Shown here in pieces: positions 33,296-41,745 of a stretch of 64,000 nucleotides of DNA. Position 1 is the first letter of the stretch. The number at the start of each line of letters is the position of its first letter. The stretch lies in contig NZ_KQ954253.1 of assembly GCF_001519065.1 (NCBI RefSeq), forward strand, positions 110,158-174,157, read 5' to 3'. This DNA is from Novosphingobium sp. FSW06-99. GTDB taxonomy: Bacteria > Pseudomonadota > Alphaproteobacteria > Sphingomonadales > Sphingomonadaceae. A program made the position numbers and the translations under genes. The notes beneath the pieces are model-generated. The model did not search any database and had not been told where the DNA came from. It worked only from the letters and a program-made list of their open reading frames with translations.

Positions 33296-35934
33296 TCGGC
33301 GCGCACCGGCGGCAGGTGTTGCAGGGCGGTTGCTCGCTGCTGGCACTGGCCGCCGGTCGCTTCGCGCTGGCGCGGCCGACGCCTGTGCCGGTGGTTTCCC
33401 TTCCCGTCCGCGAAGGCGTCCTGTCGGTCACCACCCTGGGGGATCGCGCCTTTCGCATCCGCATTGCACCGCCTGGACCGCCCGAGCCGGTCAGCCCGCT
33501 GCTGGGGCCTGCCCCCCCGCACGTCGAAGCGCGCGTAATCCGCGAGGCGGCGACCACCCGCGTGGTGTTACCCCATGGCGCCTGCGTGATCGACGATCGG
33601 CACGGCGCCGTGACATTTGTCGACGCGACAGGGCGGCAGGTGCTGCACGAAACGCCCGGCAGCCGTGCGTTGCAGCCAGGCGATCTGCATGGTTGGCGCA
33701 CGTTGCGGGCGGAACAGGGCTTTGATCTTGGCCCCGGGGAACACCTGCTGGGCACCGGCTGCTTTCAGGATGGCTATCTGGATATTGCCGGGTTGCCGCG
33801 CCGCCTATGCCAGGTCAACACCCAGATCAGCCTGCCGTTCGTCGTGTCGACCAAGGGCTATGGCCTGTTGTGGCACAACACCGGGCTGACCGACATCAAT
33901 CGCCCCGCAGGCACGATCGACCTGGTGCGGCGCGAAACCGGCGCGGCCCATACCGACGATGTGACCACCGCGCATGGCAACGCGCGGATCGAACGGCGCG
34001 AGGCGGTCTGGGCCGGCGCCTTTACCACCGTCGAAGACACCGATCATGCGTTCCAGCTTGATCTGGGGCGCAAGATGACCTCGCGCTATCACGTCACAAT
34101 TGACGGCAACGTGCTGGTTGATCATGCCAATCAATGGCTGCCGGCAAGCACCGGGTTTATCGCCAGACTTTCGCCCGGATCGCATCGGGTTGAAATCCGC
34201 TGCGAAGATCTCGATCAACCGCGCTTGCGGTTCGGCCCCAAAGGCAGCTCTACCACCTGGGCCTCACCGGTCGCCGACGGCATCGACTATATTGTCATCC
34301 TGGGCGATCGGCCCGCCGCGATCATGGCGGGACTGCGCCAGTTGCTGGGCGGATATGCGATGATGCCGGTCTGGTCGCTGGGCTATATCCATTGCCGGGA
34401 GCGGTTCCATTCCGCCCAGGAAATCCTGGAAACCGCCCGCGAATTCCGCCGCCGGCGATTGCCCTGCGACATGATCGTGCAGGACTGGCAATACTGGGGG
34501 CACCACGGCTGGAACGCCATGCGCTTCGATGAAGCGGCTTATCCCGACCCCGCCGCGATGATCGGTGCGCTGCACGCGATGGACATGCGCTTCATGCTGT
34601 CGGTCTGGGCCAAAGTGTCGCGCGACAGCGAATTGGGACAGGCCATCGCCACGCACGATTTTTTCATTCCCGACACCGACTGGGTCGATTTTTTCAACCC
34701 CGCCGCTGCCCGGTTCTATGGCCAGGCCCAGGCCGCGCGCCTGGGATCGCTGGGGGTGGACGCCTGGTGGCAGGATGCGACCGAGCCGGAAAACGACGAT
34801 CTTGAAGGGCGCCAGGTCCATGCCGCGCAGGGCGGGCGGGAACCGGGGGAGATCCGGCGCAACATCTTTCCGCTGGCCGTGACGCAGGCCGTCTACACCG
34901 CGCAACGCCAGGCGCGTGCCGACGTTCGCACCATGATCCTGACCCGCAGCGCGGCGCCGGGCCAACAGCGCTATCCCGCCGCGACATGGTCGGGCGACAT
35001 CGGCCATGACTGGGAAACGCTGCGCCGCCAGATCCCGGCCGGGCTCAACATGGCGGCGGCGGGCTATCCGTGGTGGACGGTCGATGCGGGCGGTTTTTTT
35101 CGCCCCGGCGCCAGCCAGTATACCGATCCAGCCTATCGCGAACGGTTCCTGCGCTGGTTCCAGTTTGCCACGTTCCTGCCGTTGCTGCGCGTGCATGGGT
35201 ATCAGACCGACACCGAATTCTGGCGCTTTGGCGAAGAAGTCGAACAGATCGCCCGCCAGTATCTCGACCTGCGCTATCGCCTGCTGCCCTATATCTACAC
35301 CCTTGCGACCGATGCCAGCCTTGACGGCATGCCCCTGATCCGGCCCCTCGCCTTCGACTTTGGCGACGATGCGCAGGCGCTGCGGCAAAGCCACGCCTAT
35401 ATGTTCGGCCCGGCGCTGCATGTTGCCCCGGTTGTGGCGCCCGACGTGCGCCAATGGCCGGTCTATCTGCCGCACAATCCGGGCGGATGGTACGATTTCT
35501 GGACAGGCCAGCGGCGCGACGGCGGGCAATCGCATATGGTCGACACGCCGCTCGACCGGATCGCCCTGCATGTGCGGGCGGGCGCGATCGTGCCGATGGG
35601 ACCAGCCCGGCAATCGACCGTCGGGGCCCTGGGCGGCGATCTCGACATCCTTGTCTGGCCGGGCCGTGATGGCACCGCCCATGTCTGGGAAGATGATGGC
35701 CTGTCATATGGTTACGAGCACGGAGAGCGTTCGCGTATCGATCTGGCGTGGGACGATGCGCGCGGCGAACTGACCATTGCGGCGCGCCAGGGCGCCTGGA
35801 CGACGATGCCTGCCGCGCGCCGTCTGACGGTGAACTGGGGCCATACAGGGACGCAACACCCCGTTACGCGACAGTCCTCGGGTCATGCCATGACCATCCG
35901 CCTGGAACCGGTGGGTCCGCCAACAAGGGAATAG
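33292..35934 (+). CDS. Glycoside hydrolase family 31, alpha-xylosidase-like, with PA14-like insert
   Basis: An 880-residue GH31 retaining hydrolase. The nucleophile motif is VDAWWQDATEPENDD, where ATEPE is the form seen in alpha-xylosidases rather than alpha-glucosidases, and the acid/base motif is AATWSGDIGHDWETL. An insertion around residues 235-330 (FQLDLGRKMTSRYHVTIDGN ... LSPGSHRVEIRCED) looks like a PA14 domain, as in the Cellvibrio xyloglucan alpha-xylosidase Xyl31A. N-terminus AHRRQVLQGGCSLLALAAG suggests Tat-dependent export. It would remove alpha-linked xylose from xyloglucan or from the xylosyl-arabinose side chains of complex arabinoxylan. Last gene of the GH43-xylB-xylA operon. 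Confidence 0.88.
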   Translation: MIGAHRRQVLQGGCSLLALAAGRFALARPTPVPVVSLPVREGVLSVTTLGDRAFRIRIAPPGPPEPVSPLLGPAPPHVEARVIREAATTRVVLPHGACVIDDRHGAVTFVDATGRQVLHETPGSRALQPGDLHGWRTLRAEQGFDLGPGEHLLGTGCFQDGYLDIAGLPRRLCQVNTQISLPFVVSTKGYGLLWHNTGLTDINRPAGTIDLVRRETGAAHTDDVTTAHGNARIERREAVWAGAFTTVEDTDHAFQLDLGRKMTSRYHVTIDGNVLVDHANQWLPASTGFIARLSPGSHRVEIRCEDLDQPRLRFGPKGSSTTWASPVADGIDYIVILGDRPAAIMAGLRQLLGGYAMMPVWSLGYIHCRERFHSAQEILETAREFRRRRLPCDMIVQDWQYWGHHGWNAMRFDEAAYPDPAAMIGALHAMDMRFMLSVWAKVSRDSELGQAIATHDFFIPDTDWVDFFNPAAARFYGQAQAARLGSLGVDAWWQDATEPENDDLEGRQVHAAQGGREPGEIRRNIFPLAVTQAVYTAQRQARADVRTMILTRSAAPGQQRYPAATWSGDIGHDWETLRRQIPAGLNMAAAGYPWWTVDAGGFFRPGASQYTDPAYRERFLRWFQFATFLPLLRVHGYQTDTEFWRFGEEVEQIARQYLDLRYRLLPYIYTLATDASLDGMPLIRPLAFDFGDDAQALRQSHAYMFGPALHVAPVVAPDVRQWPVYLPHNPGGWYDFWTGQRRDGGQSHMVDTPLDRIALHVRAGAIVPMGPARQSTVGALGGDLDILVWPGRDGTAHVWEDDGLSYGYEHGERSRIDLAWDDARGELTIAARQGAWTTMPAARRLTVNWGHTGTQHPVTRQSSGHAMTIRLEPVGPPTRE

Positions 35935-35953
35935 TCTGATCAATTCCCGCGTG

Positions 35954-35976
35954 CGGACCCGTCTGGACAAGGTCCG
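35954..35976 (+). terminator. Short hairpin after the GH31 gene
   Basis: CGGACC (35954-35959) and GGTCCG (35971-35976) form a perfect 6-bp stem with an 11-nt loop, 20 bp after the GH31 stop. It is followed by A rather than T residues, so termination is doubtful. Confidence 0.3.
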
Positions 35977-36003
35977 AAAAACCGCCTTAGGCTGCATCAG
36001 GCG

Positions 36004-36765
36004 ATGCAGGGGATTTATCGGGTGAGTCAAAAGCCGGTCCAAGACTATCATTCGTCAGAGCTATTCGACAAGGCGCTGCGCCTGCACGGGTCGATCGCGC
36101 GCGACCTGGGCATTGCCATCGTCACCGGACGACACCCGCCCGGATCGGTGCTGTCGAGCGAGGTTGACTTCGCCGAACGCCATCACGTGTCGCGTACCGC
36201 CTATCGCGAGGCGGTGCGCATTCTGGCCGCCAAAGGCCTGGTGGAAAGCCGCCCCAAGGCGGGCACCCGCATCAACGACCCATCACGCTGGCATATTCTC
36301 GATCCCGATGTGCTGGCCTGGACGTTCGAGGGCGAGCCGAGCCACGCCTTCATCAACGACTTGTTCGAACTGCGTCTCGTGCTCGAACCTGCCGCCGCGG
36401 AACTCGCCGCCAAACGCCGCACGGGTGAACATCTGGCGCAGATGGGCCATGCGCTTGAGGAAATGGCCCGTCATGGCCTGGCCACGCACGAAGGCCAGTC
36501 GGCCGACCAGGCCTTTCATGCAACCCTGCTCAAGGCCACCCACAACGCGTCGCTGAATTCGCTGGCGAGCACCATTTCGGCGGCGGTGCGCTGGACCACC
36601 ATCTACAAACAGCGCAAGCGCAAGCTGCCGCGCGATCCGGTGCCCGATCACCGCGTGCTGTTCGATGCCGTCGCCAATGGTGACGGCCCGGCTGCGCGGG
36701 CGGCGATGAGCAATCTGATCGAACTGGCACTGGCCGATATCGGGTCCCCGCTGGAAAACGAATGA
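36004..36765 (+). CDS. FadR-type GntR family transcriptional regulator
   Basis: A GntR regulator of 253 residues (247 from the GTG at 36022, which has a better-spaced AGGGG site). DNA-binding domain: RDLGIAIVTGRHPPGSVLSS, then ERHHVSRTAYREAVRILAAKGLVESRPKAGTRI. FCD ligand domain: FELRLVLEPAAAELAAKR, ADQAFHATLLKATHNASLNSL and PVPDHRVLFDAVANGD, retaining the histidines that bind metal in this subfamily. It is a paralogue of the regulator at 20940-21656 over its whole length. It lies between the xylose/GH31 operon and the FucP-like transporter gene, whose promoter carries the CTCGTA/TACGAG repeat. The likely effector is a sugar acid or its keto-deoxy product. Confidence 0.9.
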   Translation: MQGIYRVSQKPVQDYHSSELFDKALRLHGSIARDLGIAIVTGRHPPGSVLSSEVDFAERHHVSRTAYREAVRILAAKGLVESRPKAGTRINDPSRWHILDPDVLAWTFEGEPSHAFINDLFELRLVLEPAAAELAAKRRTGEHLAQMGHALEEMARHGLATHEGQSADQAFHATLLKATHNASLNSLASTISAAVRWTTIYKQRKRKLPRDPVPDHRVLFDAVANGDGPAARAAMSNLIELALADIGSPLENE

Positions 36766-36780
36766 GCCCCACGCCGGCGC

Positions 36781-36808
36781 GAATTTGACTGCTTTTTGAA
36801 TCAAATTC
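36781..36808. repeat. AT-rich inverted repeat downstream of the GntR gene
   Basis: GAATTTGA (36781-36788) and TCAAATTC (36801-36808) form a perfect 8-bp inverted repeat with a 12-nt loop containing TTTTT. It stands out in otherwise GC-rich DNA, between the GntR and transporter genes. It could be a weak terminator for the regulator or a binding site. Confidence 0.35.
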
Positions 36809-36882
36809 TCAAGGCATCAGCGTGGATTTTCGGCAGATACGCCTGAAAAGCCGGGCTTGACCGACGACCATCGTCCGATTAA

Positions 36883-36903
36883 CTCGTACTTATAATCTAC
36901 GAG
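36883..36903. promoter_or_regulatory. GntR-type operator overlapping a -10 element, FucP-like transporter promoter
   Basis: CTCGTA (36883-36888) and TACGAG (36898-36903) form a perfect 6-bp inverted repeat with a 9-bp spacer. The spacer contains TATAAT (36891-36896), a consensus -10 element, so a bound repressor would block RNA polymerase. The left arm belongs to the GTACGAGT family of boxes seen elsewhere in the locus. The transporter starts 10 bp downstream of the right arm. Confidence 0.6.
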
Positions 36904-36913
36904 AGGACTTGTT

Positions 36914-38194
36914 GTGGCCGCGCCGACTTTCACTTCCGCCACCGGCGGGTCACCGGCACCCGTGCGAACCCACACCGGTTCGCTGGCGCTGCTGGCCAGC
37001 CTGTTCTTCATGTGGGGGTTCATTACCGTCATCAACAACACGTTGCTGCCGCATCTGCGCAACGTGTTCCAGCTTGACTATACGCGCACCACGCTGATCG
37101 AATCAGTGTGGTTCGTTGCCTATTTCGTAGCCTCGATCCCGGCCGCCCTGCTGATCGAACGGATCGGCTATCGGCGCTCGATCGTGGTCGGATTGCTGAT
37201 CATGGCGGCGGGATCGCTGGGCATGATTGTCGCGGCGCGCCTGCCCAGTTATCCGGTAACGCTGGCATCGCTGTTTGTCGTGGCGTGCGGCATCGCGCTG
37301 TTGCAAGTCGCGGCCAATCCTTTCGTCACCGCGCTTGGACCGCCGGAAACCGCCGAAAGCCGCCTGACCCTGGTACAGGCGTTCAACTCCACCGGCACCT
37401 GGCTGGCGCCCTTGTTCGGCGGCGTGCTGATCCTGTCGCGGACCCGGGGCGGCACCGCCGCAGCCGGGGCGCAGGCGCTGTCGCAGGCCGATCGCTATCG
37501 CGACGCGCTGGCGACCCAGTTGCCCTATGCGCTGGTGGCGGGCGTGCTGATCGCGCTGGCGGTGGTGTTTGCGCGCGCCCGTCTGGCCGAACCTGCGCCG
37601 ATGCGTGCGGCCAATGGCCAGCGCGCCCGGCGTCGGGATCTGTTGCGCCACCGCAATCTGGTGTTCGGCGTACCGGCGATCTTCATTTATCTGATTGCCG
37701 AAATCGGCGTGGCCAACTTGTTCATCAATTTCGTGTCCCAGCCGGACATCGGCAATGTCAACCAGTCGACCGCGTCGCATTATCTGATGCTGCTGTGGGG
37801 CGGCATGGCGGTCGGGCGCTTTGCGGGCAGTTACCTGATGCGCCATGCCAGGGGCGATCACGTGCTGGCCGGATTTGCGCTGGCGGCGTTCGCGGTGATG
37901 GTCGGCGCGGCGGTGCTGCATGGTCCGGCGGCGATGTGGGCGCTGATCCTGGTCGGATTGTGCCATTCGATCATGTTCCCGACGATCTTCACTTTGGGTA
38001 TCAAGGGCCTCGGCCCGCTGACCGAAGAAGGCGCGGGGCTGTTGATCATGGCCATTTCGGGTGGCGCGCTGGTGGTGGTTCAGGGGCGGCTGGCCGATGT
38101 TTATGGTTTGCAGACAAGCTTCTGGCTGACCGCGGCGTGCGAGCTTTATGTGCTGTTCTATGCCGTGTGGGGATGCCGGGTTCAGCCGCGCTGA
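36914..38194 (+). CDS. FucP/GluP-family sugar:proton symporter (MFS)
   Basis: A 426-residue, twelve-helix sugar permease of the FHS family (FucP, GluP, GlcP), importing monosaccharides such as L-fucose, galactose, glucose or arabinose with protons. It starts with GTG (MAAPTFTSATGG by initiator decoding). Marks: LFFMWGFITVINNTLLPHLRNVF in helix 1, AYFVASIPAALLIERIGYRRS, LLQVAANPFVTALGPPETAESRLTLVQAFNSTGTWLAP (the family signature) and FINFVSQPDIG. The next gene, on the other strand, encodes the sugar 1-dehydrogenase, and the two stops are only 4 bp apart. Substrate is probably L-arabinose, galactose or fucose released by the extracellular enzymes. Confidence 0.92.
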   Translation: MAAPTFTSATGGSPAPVRTHTGSLALLASLFFMWGFITVINNTLLPHLRNVFQLDYTRTTLIESVWFVAYFVASIPAALLIERIGYRRSIVVGLLIMAAGSLGMIVAARLPSYPVTLASLFVVACGIALLQVAANPFVTALGPPETAESRLTLVQAFNSTGTWLAPLFGGVLILSRTRGGTAAAGAQALSQADRYRDALATQLPYALVAGVLIALAVVFARARLAEPAPMRAANGQRARRRDLLRHRNLVFGVPAIFIYLIAEIGVANLFINFVSQPDIGNVNQSTASHYLMLLWGGMAVGRFAGSYLMRHARGDHVLAGFALAAFAVMVGAAVLHGPAAMWALILVGLCHSIMFPTIFTLGIKGLGPLTEEGAGLLIMAISGGALVVVQGRLADVYGLQTSFWLTAACELYVLFYAVWGCRVQPR

Positions 38195-38198
38195 AGCG

Positions 38199-39128
38199 TC
38201 AGAAGTGGAACGCCGCCTCGCGCGTTGTGTGCCCCACCATCATCGCGTCGGCCACCAGCATCAGCGGGCCGATATCGAAATCGCTTCGCCCGGTATCGAC
38301 CAGTTCGGCAAAGCGCCGGTAGAGGCGCGGGTATTCCTGCCCCTGTTCGACCGGCATCACCTCGCCATCGACCGACCAGCGATGCCCGCCCCGGCCAAGC
38401 TCGATCGTGCCGCGATCGGTGGCGATGATGATATCCCAGCGCGCCGTGCCGGCATGACGCATGTTGAGGTCAAGCCGCACCGGCACCGAGCCGTCGAAAT
38501 GCATCATGACATCTGCGCGGATCGGCGCGCCGCGGTTTTCCGGCACGCCCAGCGCCGCCGATTGTACAGCCAGATGGCCCGGCAGAACCTTGGTCAGGAT
38601 CGACAGCGCGTTGATTGCAGGATCGAACACCCCGAAACCGCCCGCTGCCAGCAACCAGTCCTGGCCCGGATGCCATTCGCGCACGTCTTCGTGCCAGATC
38701 ACCTCGATCGCCTCGATGCGCCGGTCGGTCAGCATCGCGCGCACGGCATCGACGGGTGCGGTTTCGCGCGAATGCCACGCTGAAAATAGCGTCTGCCCAC
38801 CGCTTGCCGCCAGCCTGGCCAGATGTTCGGCCTGTGACAGGGTGGCCGTTGGCGGCTTTTCGACCATCACTGCCAGCCCCGCCCGCAGCGCGACTATGGC
38901 GATCGGCGCGCGCACGCCCGGCGGGGTGCAGATGCTGACGGCATCGAGCGTCTCGTGCGCCAGCATGGCCTCGATCGAACTATAGGCCGCCGCGCCCTCG
39001 ACATGGCCTTCAGGTGCGGCCGTGGCGACCAGATCGAACTGGCCCGATTGCGCGATGGCCGCCAAATGCTGATCGCGCACGATCTTGCCGATGCCGACAA
39101 GGCCCAGCCGCAAACGCCGTTGATCCAT
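38199..39128 (-). CDS. Gfo/Idh/MocA-family L-arabinose / D-galactose 1-dehydrogenase
   Basis: A 309-residue sugar dehydrogenase oxidising the anomeric carbon of L-arabinose and/or D-galactose to the lactone with NAD(P)+. N-terminal Rossmann motif LRLGLVGIGKIVRDQHLAAI, then CTPPGVRAPIAIVALRAGLAVMVEKPP with the catalytic lysine, and FSAWHSRETAPVDAVR, VREWHPGQDWLL and GVFDPAINALSILTKVLPG. These segments closely resemble the Azospirillum L-arabinose 1-dehydrogenase and Pseudomonas galactose dehydrogenase as I remember them; the two sugars share the C2-C4 configuration, so specificity is open. Last gene of the galM/dehydratase operon, 3 bp after the AraD1 gene. Confidence 0.87.
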   Translation of the reverse strand: MDQRRLRLGLVGIGKIVRDQHLAAIAQSGQFDLVATAAPEGHVEGAAAYSSIEAMLAHETLDAVSICTPPGVRAPIAIVALRAGLAVMVEKPPTATLSQAEHLARLAASGGQTLFSAWHSRETAPVDAVRAMLTDRRIEAIEVIWHEDVREWHPGQDWLLAAGGFGVFDPAINALSILTKVLPGHLAVQSAALGVPENRGAPIRADVMMHFDGSVPVRLDLNMRHAGTARWDIIIATDRGTIELGRGGHRWSVDGEVMPVEQGQEYPRLYRRFAELVDTGRSDFDIGPLMLVADAMMVGHTTREAAFHF

Positions 39129-39131
39129 CGT

Positions 39132-40112
39132 TCAAAGCGCCTCGACTTGCACCAGCCCCGCGTCGGCGGCGCGCACCAGCGCGTTGGCCAGCGGCAGGAC
39201 AAAGGCGTCTGCCGAGATCTCGAAAACATCGCCCGGGCGGGTGGCGATCCCGTCGGCGCATGACAGCGTGCTGGTGCCCAGAAAGTGCACATGGACCGCG
39301 CCGGGCCGTCGAAACAGCGCGTTCTTGAAGTGGTGGTGTTCGAGGTTGGCCAACGAATGGCTCATGTTGTCCTCGCCCGACAGGAACGGCTTTTCCCAGA
39401 TCACCGATCCCTCGCGCCGGATGCGGCTGGTTCCGGCAACGCTGCGCGGCAAATCGCCCAGCAAAAGCTCGGGCGCCAGCGAAGCCTGGCGCAATTTGGA
39501 ATGCGCCAGCCAAAGATAGTTTTCCCGCTCGGTCACGTGGTCGGAAAACTCGTTCCCCAGCGACCAGCCCAGGCGGTGGACCCGTGCATCGGGGCCGACC
39601 AGATATATTCCGGCGACTTCGGGTTCCTCTCCACCGTCTTGCGCAAAGGCGGGCATGTCGAACGGTTCGCCGCTGGCGCGCAGGATCGAACCATCGCCCT
39701 TGTAGAACCATTCCGGCTGAGCCCCGATCGCGCCCGGCACCGGCTTGCCGCCTTGCAACCCCGACAGGAACATCCGCATCGAATCGGTGGCCTGCCCGGC
39801 GGCGGCAGCCTTGTGCATCTTGTCGCGCCCTTCGGCACTGCCGAGATGGGTCAAGCCGGTTCCAGCCACCAGCACATGCGCGGGATCGGGATGGTCGATC
39901 GGCACGAGCAGCCGCACCGCAGCGGGATCGATCTGCGCCCCGGCCAGTTCGCCTGCCAGATCGGCCAGCGTGCAGCCGCGCGCGATGGCCTGGTGGGCCA
40001 GATCGAGCGTGGTGGAAACCCCGGTCAGCCGCCGGGCCCGACCCGATCGGTCAAGCGCGGCAACCCCGCGCCCGTCGGCATCGATGAACTGGATCAGCGA
40101 ACGCACGGTCAT
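39132..40112 (-). CDS. AraD1 (GguC) family protein, 2-keto-3-deoxy-L-arabonate dehydratase candidate
   Basis: A 326-residue protein of the fumarylacetoacetate-hydrolase superfamily, AraD1/GguC branch. It starts MTVRSLIQFIDADGRGVAAL. The catalytic core shows FYKGDGSILRASGEPFDMP, VAGIYLVGPDARVHRLGWSLGNEFSDHVTERENYLWLAHSKLR with acidic metal ligands, and HVHFLGTSTLSCADGIATRPGDVFEI. In oxidative arabinose pathways a member of this superfamily converts 2-keto-3-deoxyarabonate to 2-ketoglutarate semialdehyde. Its start overlaps the aldehyde dehydrogenase stop (ATGA). The step is inferred from family and operon. Confidence 0.85.
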   Translation of the reverse strand: MTVRSLIQFIDADGRGVAALDRSGRARRLTGVSTTLDLAHQAIARGCTLADLAGELAGAQIDPAAVRLLVPIDHPDPAHVLVAGTGLTHLGSAEGRDKMHKAAAAGQATDSMRMFLSGLQGGKPVPGAIGAQPEWFYKGDGSILRASGEPFDMPAFAQDGGEEPEVAGIYLVGPDARVHRLGWSLGNEFSDHVTERENYLWLAHSKLRQASLAPELLLGDLPRSVAGTSRIRREGSVIWEKPFLSGEDNMSHSLANLEHHHFKNALFRRPGAVHVHFLGTSTLSCADGIATRPGDVFEISADAFVLPLANALVRAADAGLVQVEAL

Positions 40113-41683
40113 GCCACGCTCCATGCGCCATCGACCCGGCGCGGCAGATTCCACGGATTGGCCCGCTGCAACGCCGCGGGCAACAGACCATCGGGCATCG
40201 CCTGATAACAGACCGGGCGCAGGAACCGGGCCATGGCCAGCGTGCCGACCGACGTGCTGCGCGCGTCGCTGGTGGCCGGGAACGGGCCGCCGTGCACCAT
40301 CGCGTGGCACACTTCCACGCCGGTTGGCCAGCCATTGGCCAGCACGCGGCCAACGCGGTCGCGCAGGATCGGCAACAAAGTGGCCGCGATCGGCGCGTCT
40401 GGGTCGGCCATATGCAAGGTTGCGGTCAACTGGCCTTCAAGGTTTGCCAACAAGGCCGCCAGTTCCTCCCTGTCGCGCACGGCAACCACCACCGCACTGG
40501 CGCCGAACACTTCATGCGACAGCGCGGGGTTGGCGATGAAGTCGGCACCGGACACGCGGAACAGCGCGGCGGTGCAACTGGTCTGGCCGCCGGTCGGCCC
40601 GCTGCCCGCACGCGCCACAGCGGCGTGGCCGTCGAGGGCCGCGACGCCGCGCGCATAAGCCGCCGCGATGCCGGGCGTCAGCATGACTTGCGGCGCGACA
40701 CCGGCCAGCGCCACGCTCGCCGCCTCGACAAAGCGGTCGAGATCGGGGCCATCAAAGCCGATCACCAGCCCGGGATTGGTGCACAACTGCCCTGCCCCCA
40801 TCGTCAGCGACCCGACAAAGGCTTTGCCCAGATCCTGCGCCCGTTCGGCCAGCGCGGCGGGCAGCAGCACCACCGGATTGACCGCCGACAGCTCGGCATA
40901 GACCGGGATCGGCTCGGCACGCGCCTGGGCAATGGCCACCAGCGCAAGCCCGCCGGCGCGGCTGCCGGTAAAGCCCACAGCCTTGATCAGCGGATGCGCC
41001 ACCAGTGCGGCGCCCAGCGCATTCGACAGTCCGGGCAGAAACGAGAACACGCCTTCGGGCATGTTGGTTGCCAGCCCCGCTGCCACGATCGCCCGCGCCA
41101 CCAGTTCACCGGTGCCGGGGTGTGCCGGGTGCCCCTTGACGATCACCGGGCATCCCGCTGCCAGGGCAGAGGCAGTGTCACCACCGGCCACGCTGAACGC
41201 CAGCGGAAAATTCGAGGCGCCGAACACCGCAACCGGGCCCAGTGCGACATTCATCCGCCGGATATCCGCACGCGGCAAAGGCTGGCGATCGGGCAGAGCC
41301 GGATCGATGGTCACATCCAGCCAGTGGCCCGCGCGCAGTTCGGCGGCAAACAGTCGCAATTGTCCGACCGTGCGGCCACGTTCACCCTCCAGCCTGGCGC
41401 GCGGCAGGCCGGTTTCGGCCATCGCCGTTTCGATCAGCAGATCGCCGATAGCCAGAATATGGTCGGCCACGCTTTCCAGAAACGCGGCGCGCACAGCCGG
41501 AGCCAGATCGGCGAACGGTCCCGCTGCAGCGGCAGCAAGGCGCGCGGCATGATCGACATGGTCGGGCCCGGCTTCGCTGATCGGTGGGCCGAAACTGGCC
41601 CCGGTCGCCGGATTGACCGCCGTGAAAGTCGGCGCCTGCGCCTGCTCTGTCCTGCCGATGAGAATGGAACCGGTGATCGTCAT
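40109..41683 (-). CDS. Aldehyde dehydrogenase (NADP+), 2-ketoglutarate semialdehyde dehydrogenase type
   Basis: A 524-residue aldehyde dehydrogenase of the 2,5-dioxovalerate (2-ketoglutarate semialdehyde) branch, which finishes the oxidative arabinose route by making 2-ketoglutarate. Visible marks: PVAVFGASNFPLAFSVAGGDTASALAAGCPVIVKGHPAHPGT, typical of this subgroup; AVGFTGSRAGG; the glutamate of VYAELSAVNPVVLLP; and the catalytic cysteine in GAGQLCTNPGLVIG. C-terminal GVEVCHAMVHGGPFPATSDARSTSVG also fits. The start at 41683 follows AGGAAG; a longer open frame to 41710 is less likely. 62 bp separate it from the dehydratase gene upstream. Confidence 0.92.
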   Translation of the reverse strand: MTITGSILIGRTEQAQAPTFTAVNPATGASFGPPISEAGPDHVDHAARLAAAAAGPFADLAPAVRAAFLESVADHILAIGDLLIETAMAETGLPRARLEGERGRTVGQLRLFAAELRAGHWLDVTIDPALPDRQPLPRADIRRMNVALGPVAVFGASNFPLAFSVAGGDTASALAAGCPVIVKGHPAHPGTGELVARAIVAAGLATNMPEGVFSFLPGLSNALGAALVAHPLIKAVGFTGSRAGGLALVAIAQARAEPIPVYAELSAVNPVVLLPAALAERAQDLGKAFVGSLTMGAGQLCTNPGLVIGFDGPDLDRFVEAASVALAGVAPQVMLTPGIAAAYARGVAALDGHAAVARAGSGPTGGQTSCTAALFRVSGADFIANPALSHEVFGASAVVVAVRDREELAALLANLEGQLTATLHMADPDAPIAATLLPILRDRVGRVLANGWPTGVEVCHAMVHGGPFPATSDARSTSVGTLAMARFLRPVCYQAMPDGLLPAALQRANPWNLPRRVDGAWSVA

Positions 41684-41745
41684 AAGGGCTTCCTGATGGT
41701 GGGTTGGCACGCGTCGATCGCAGATCGCCGGATCATGCCAGTATC

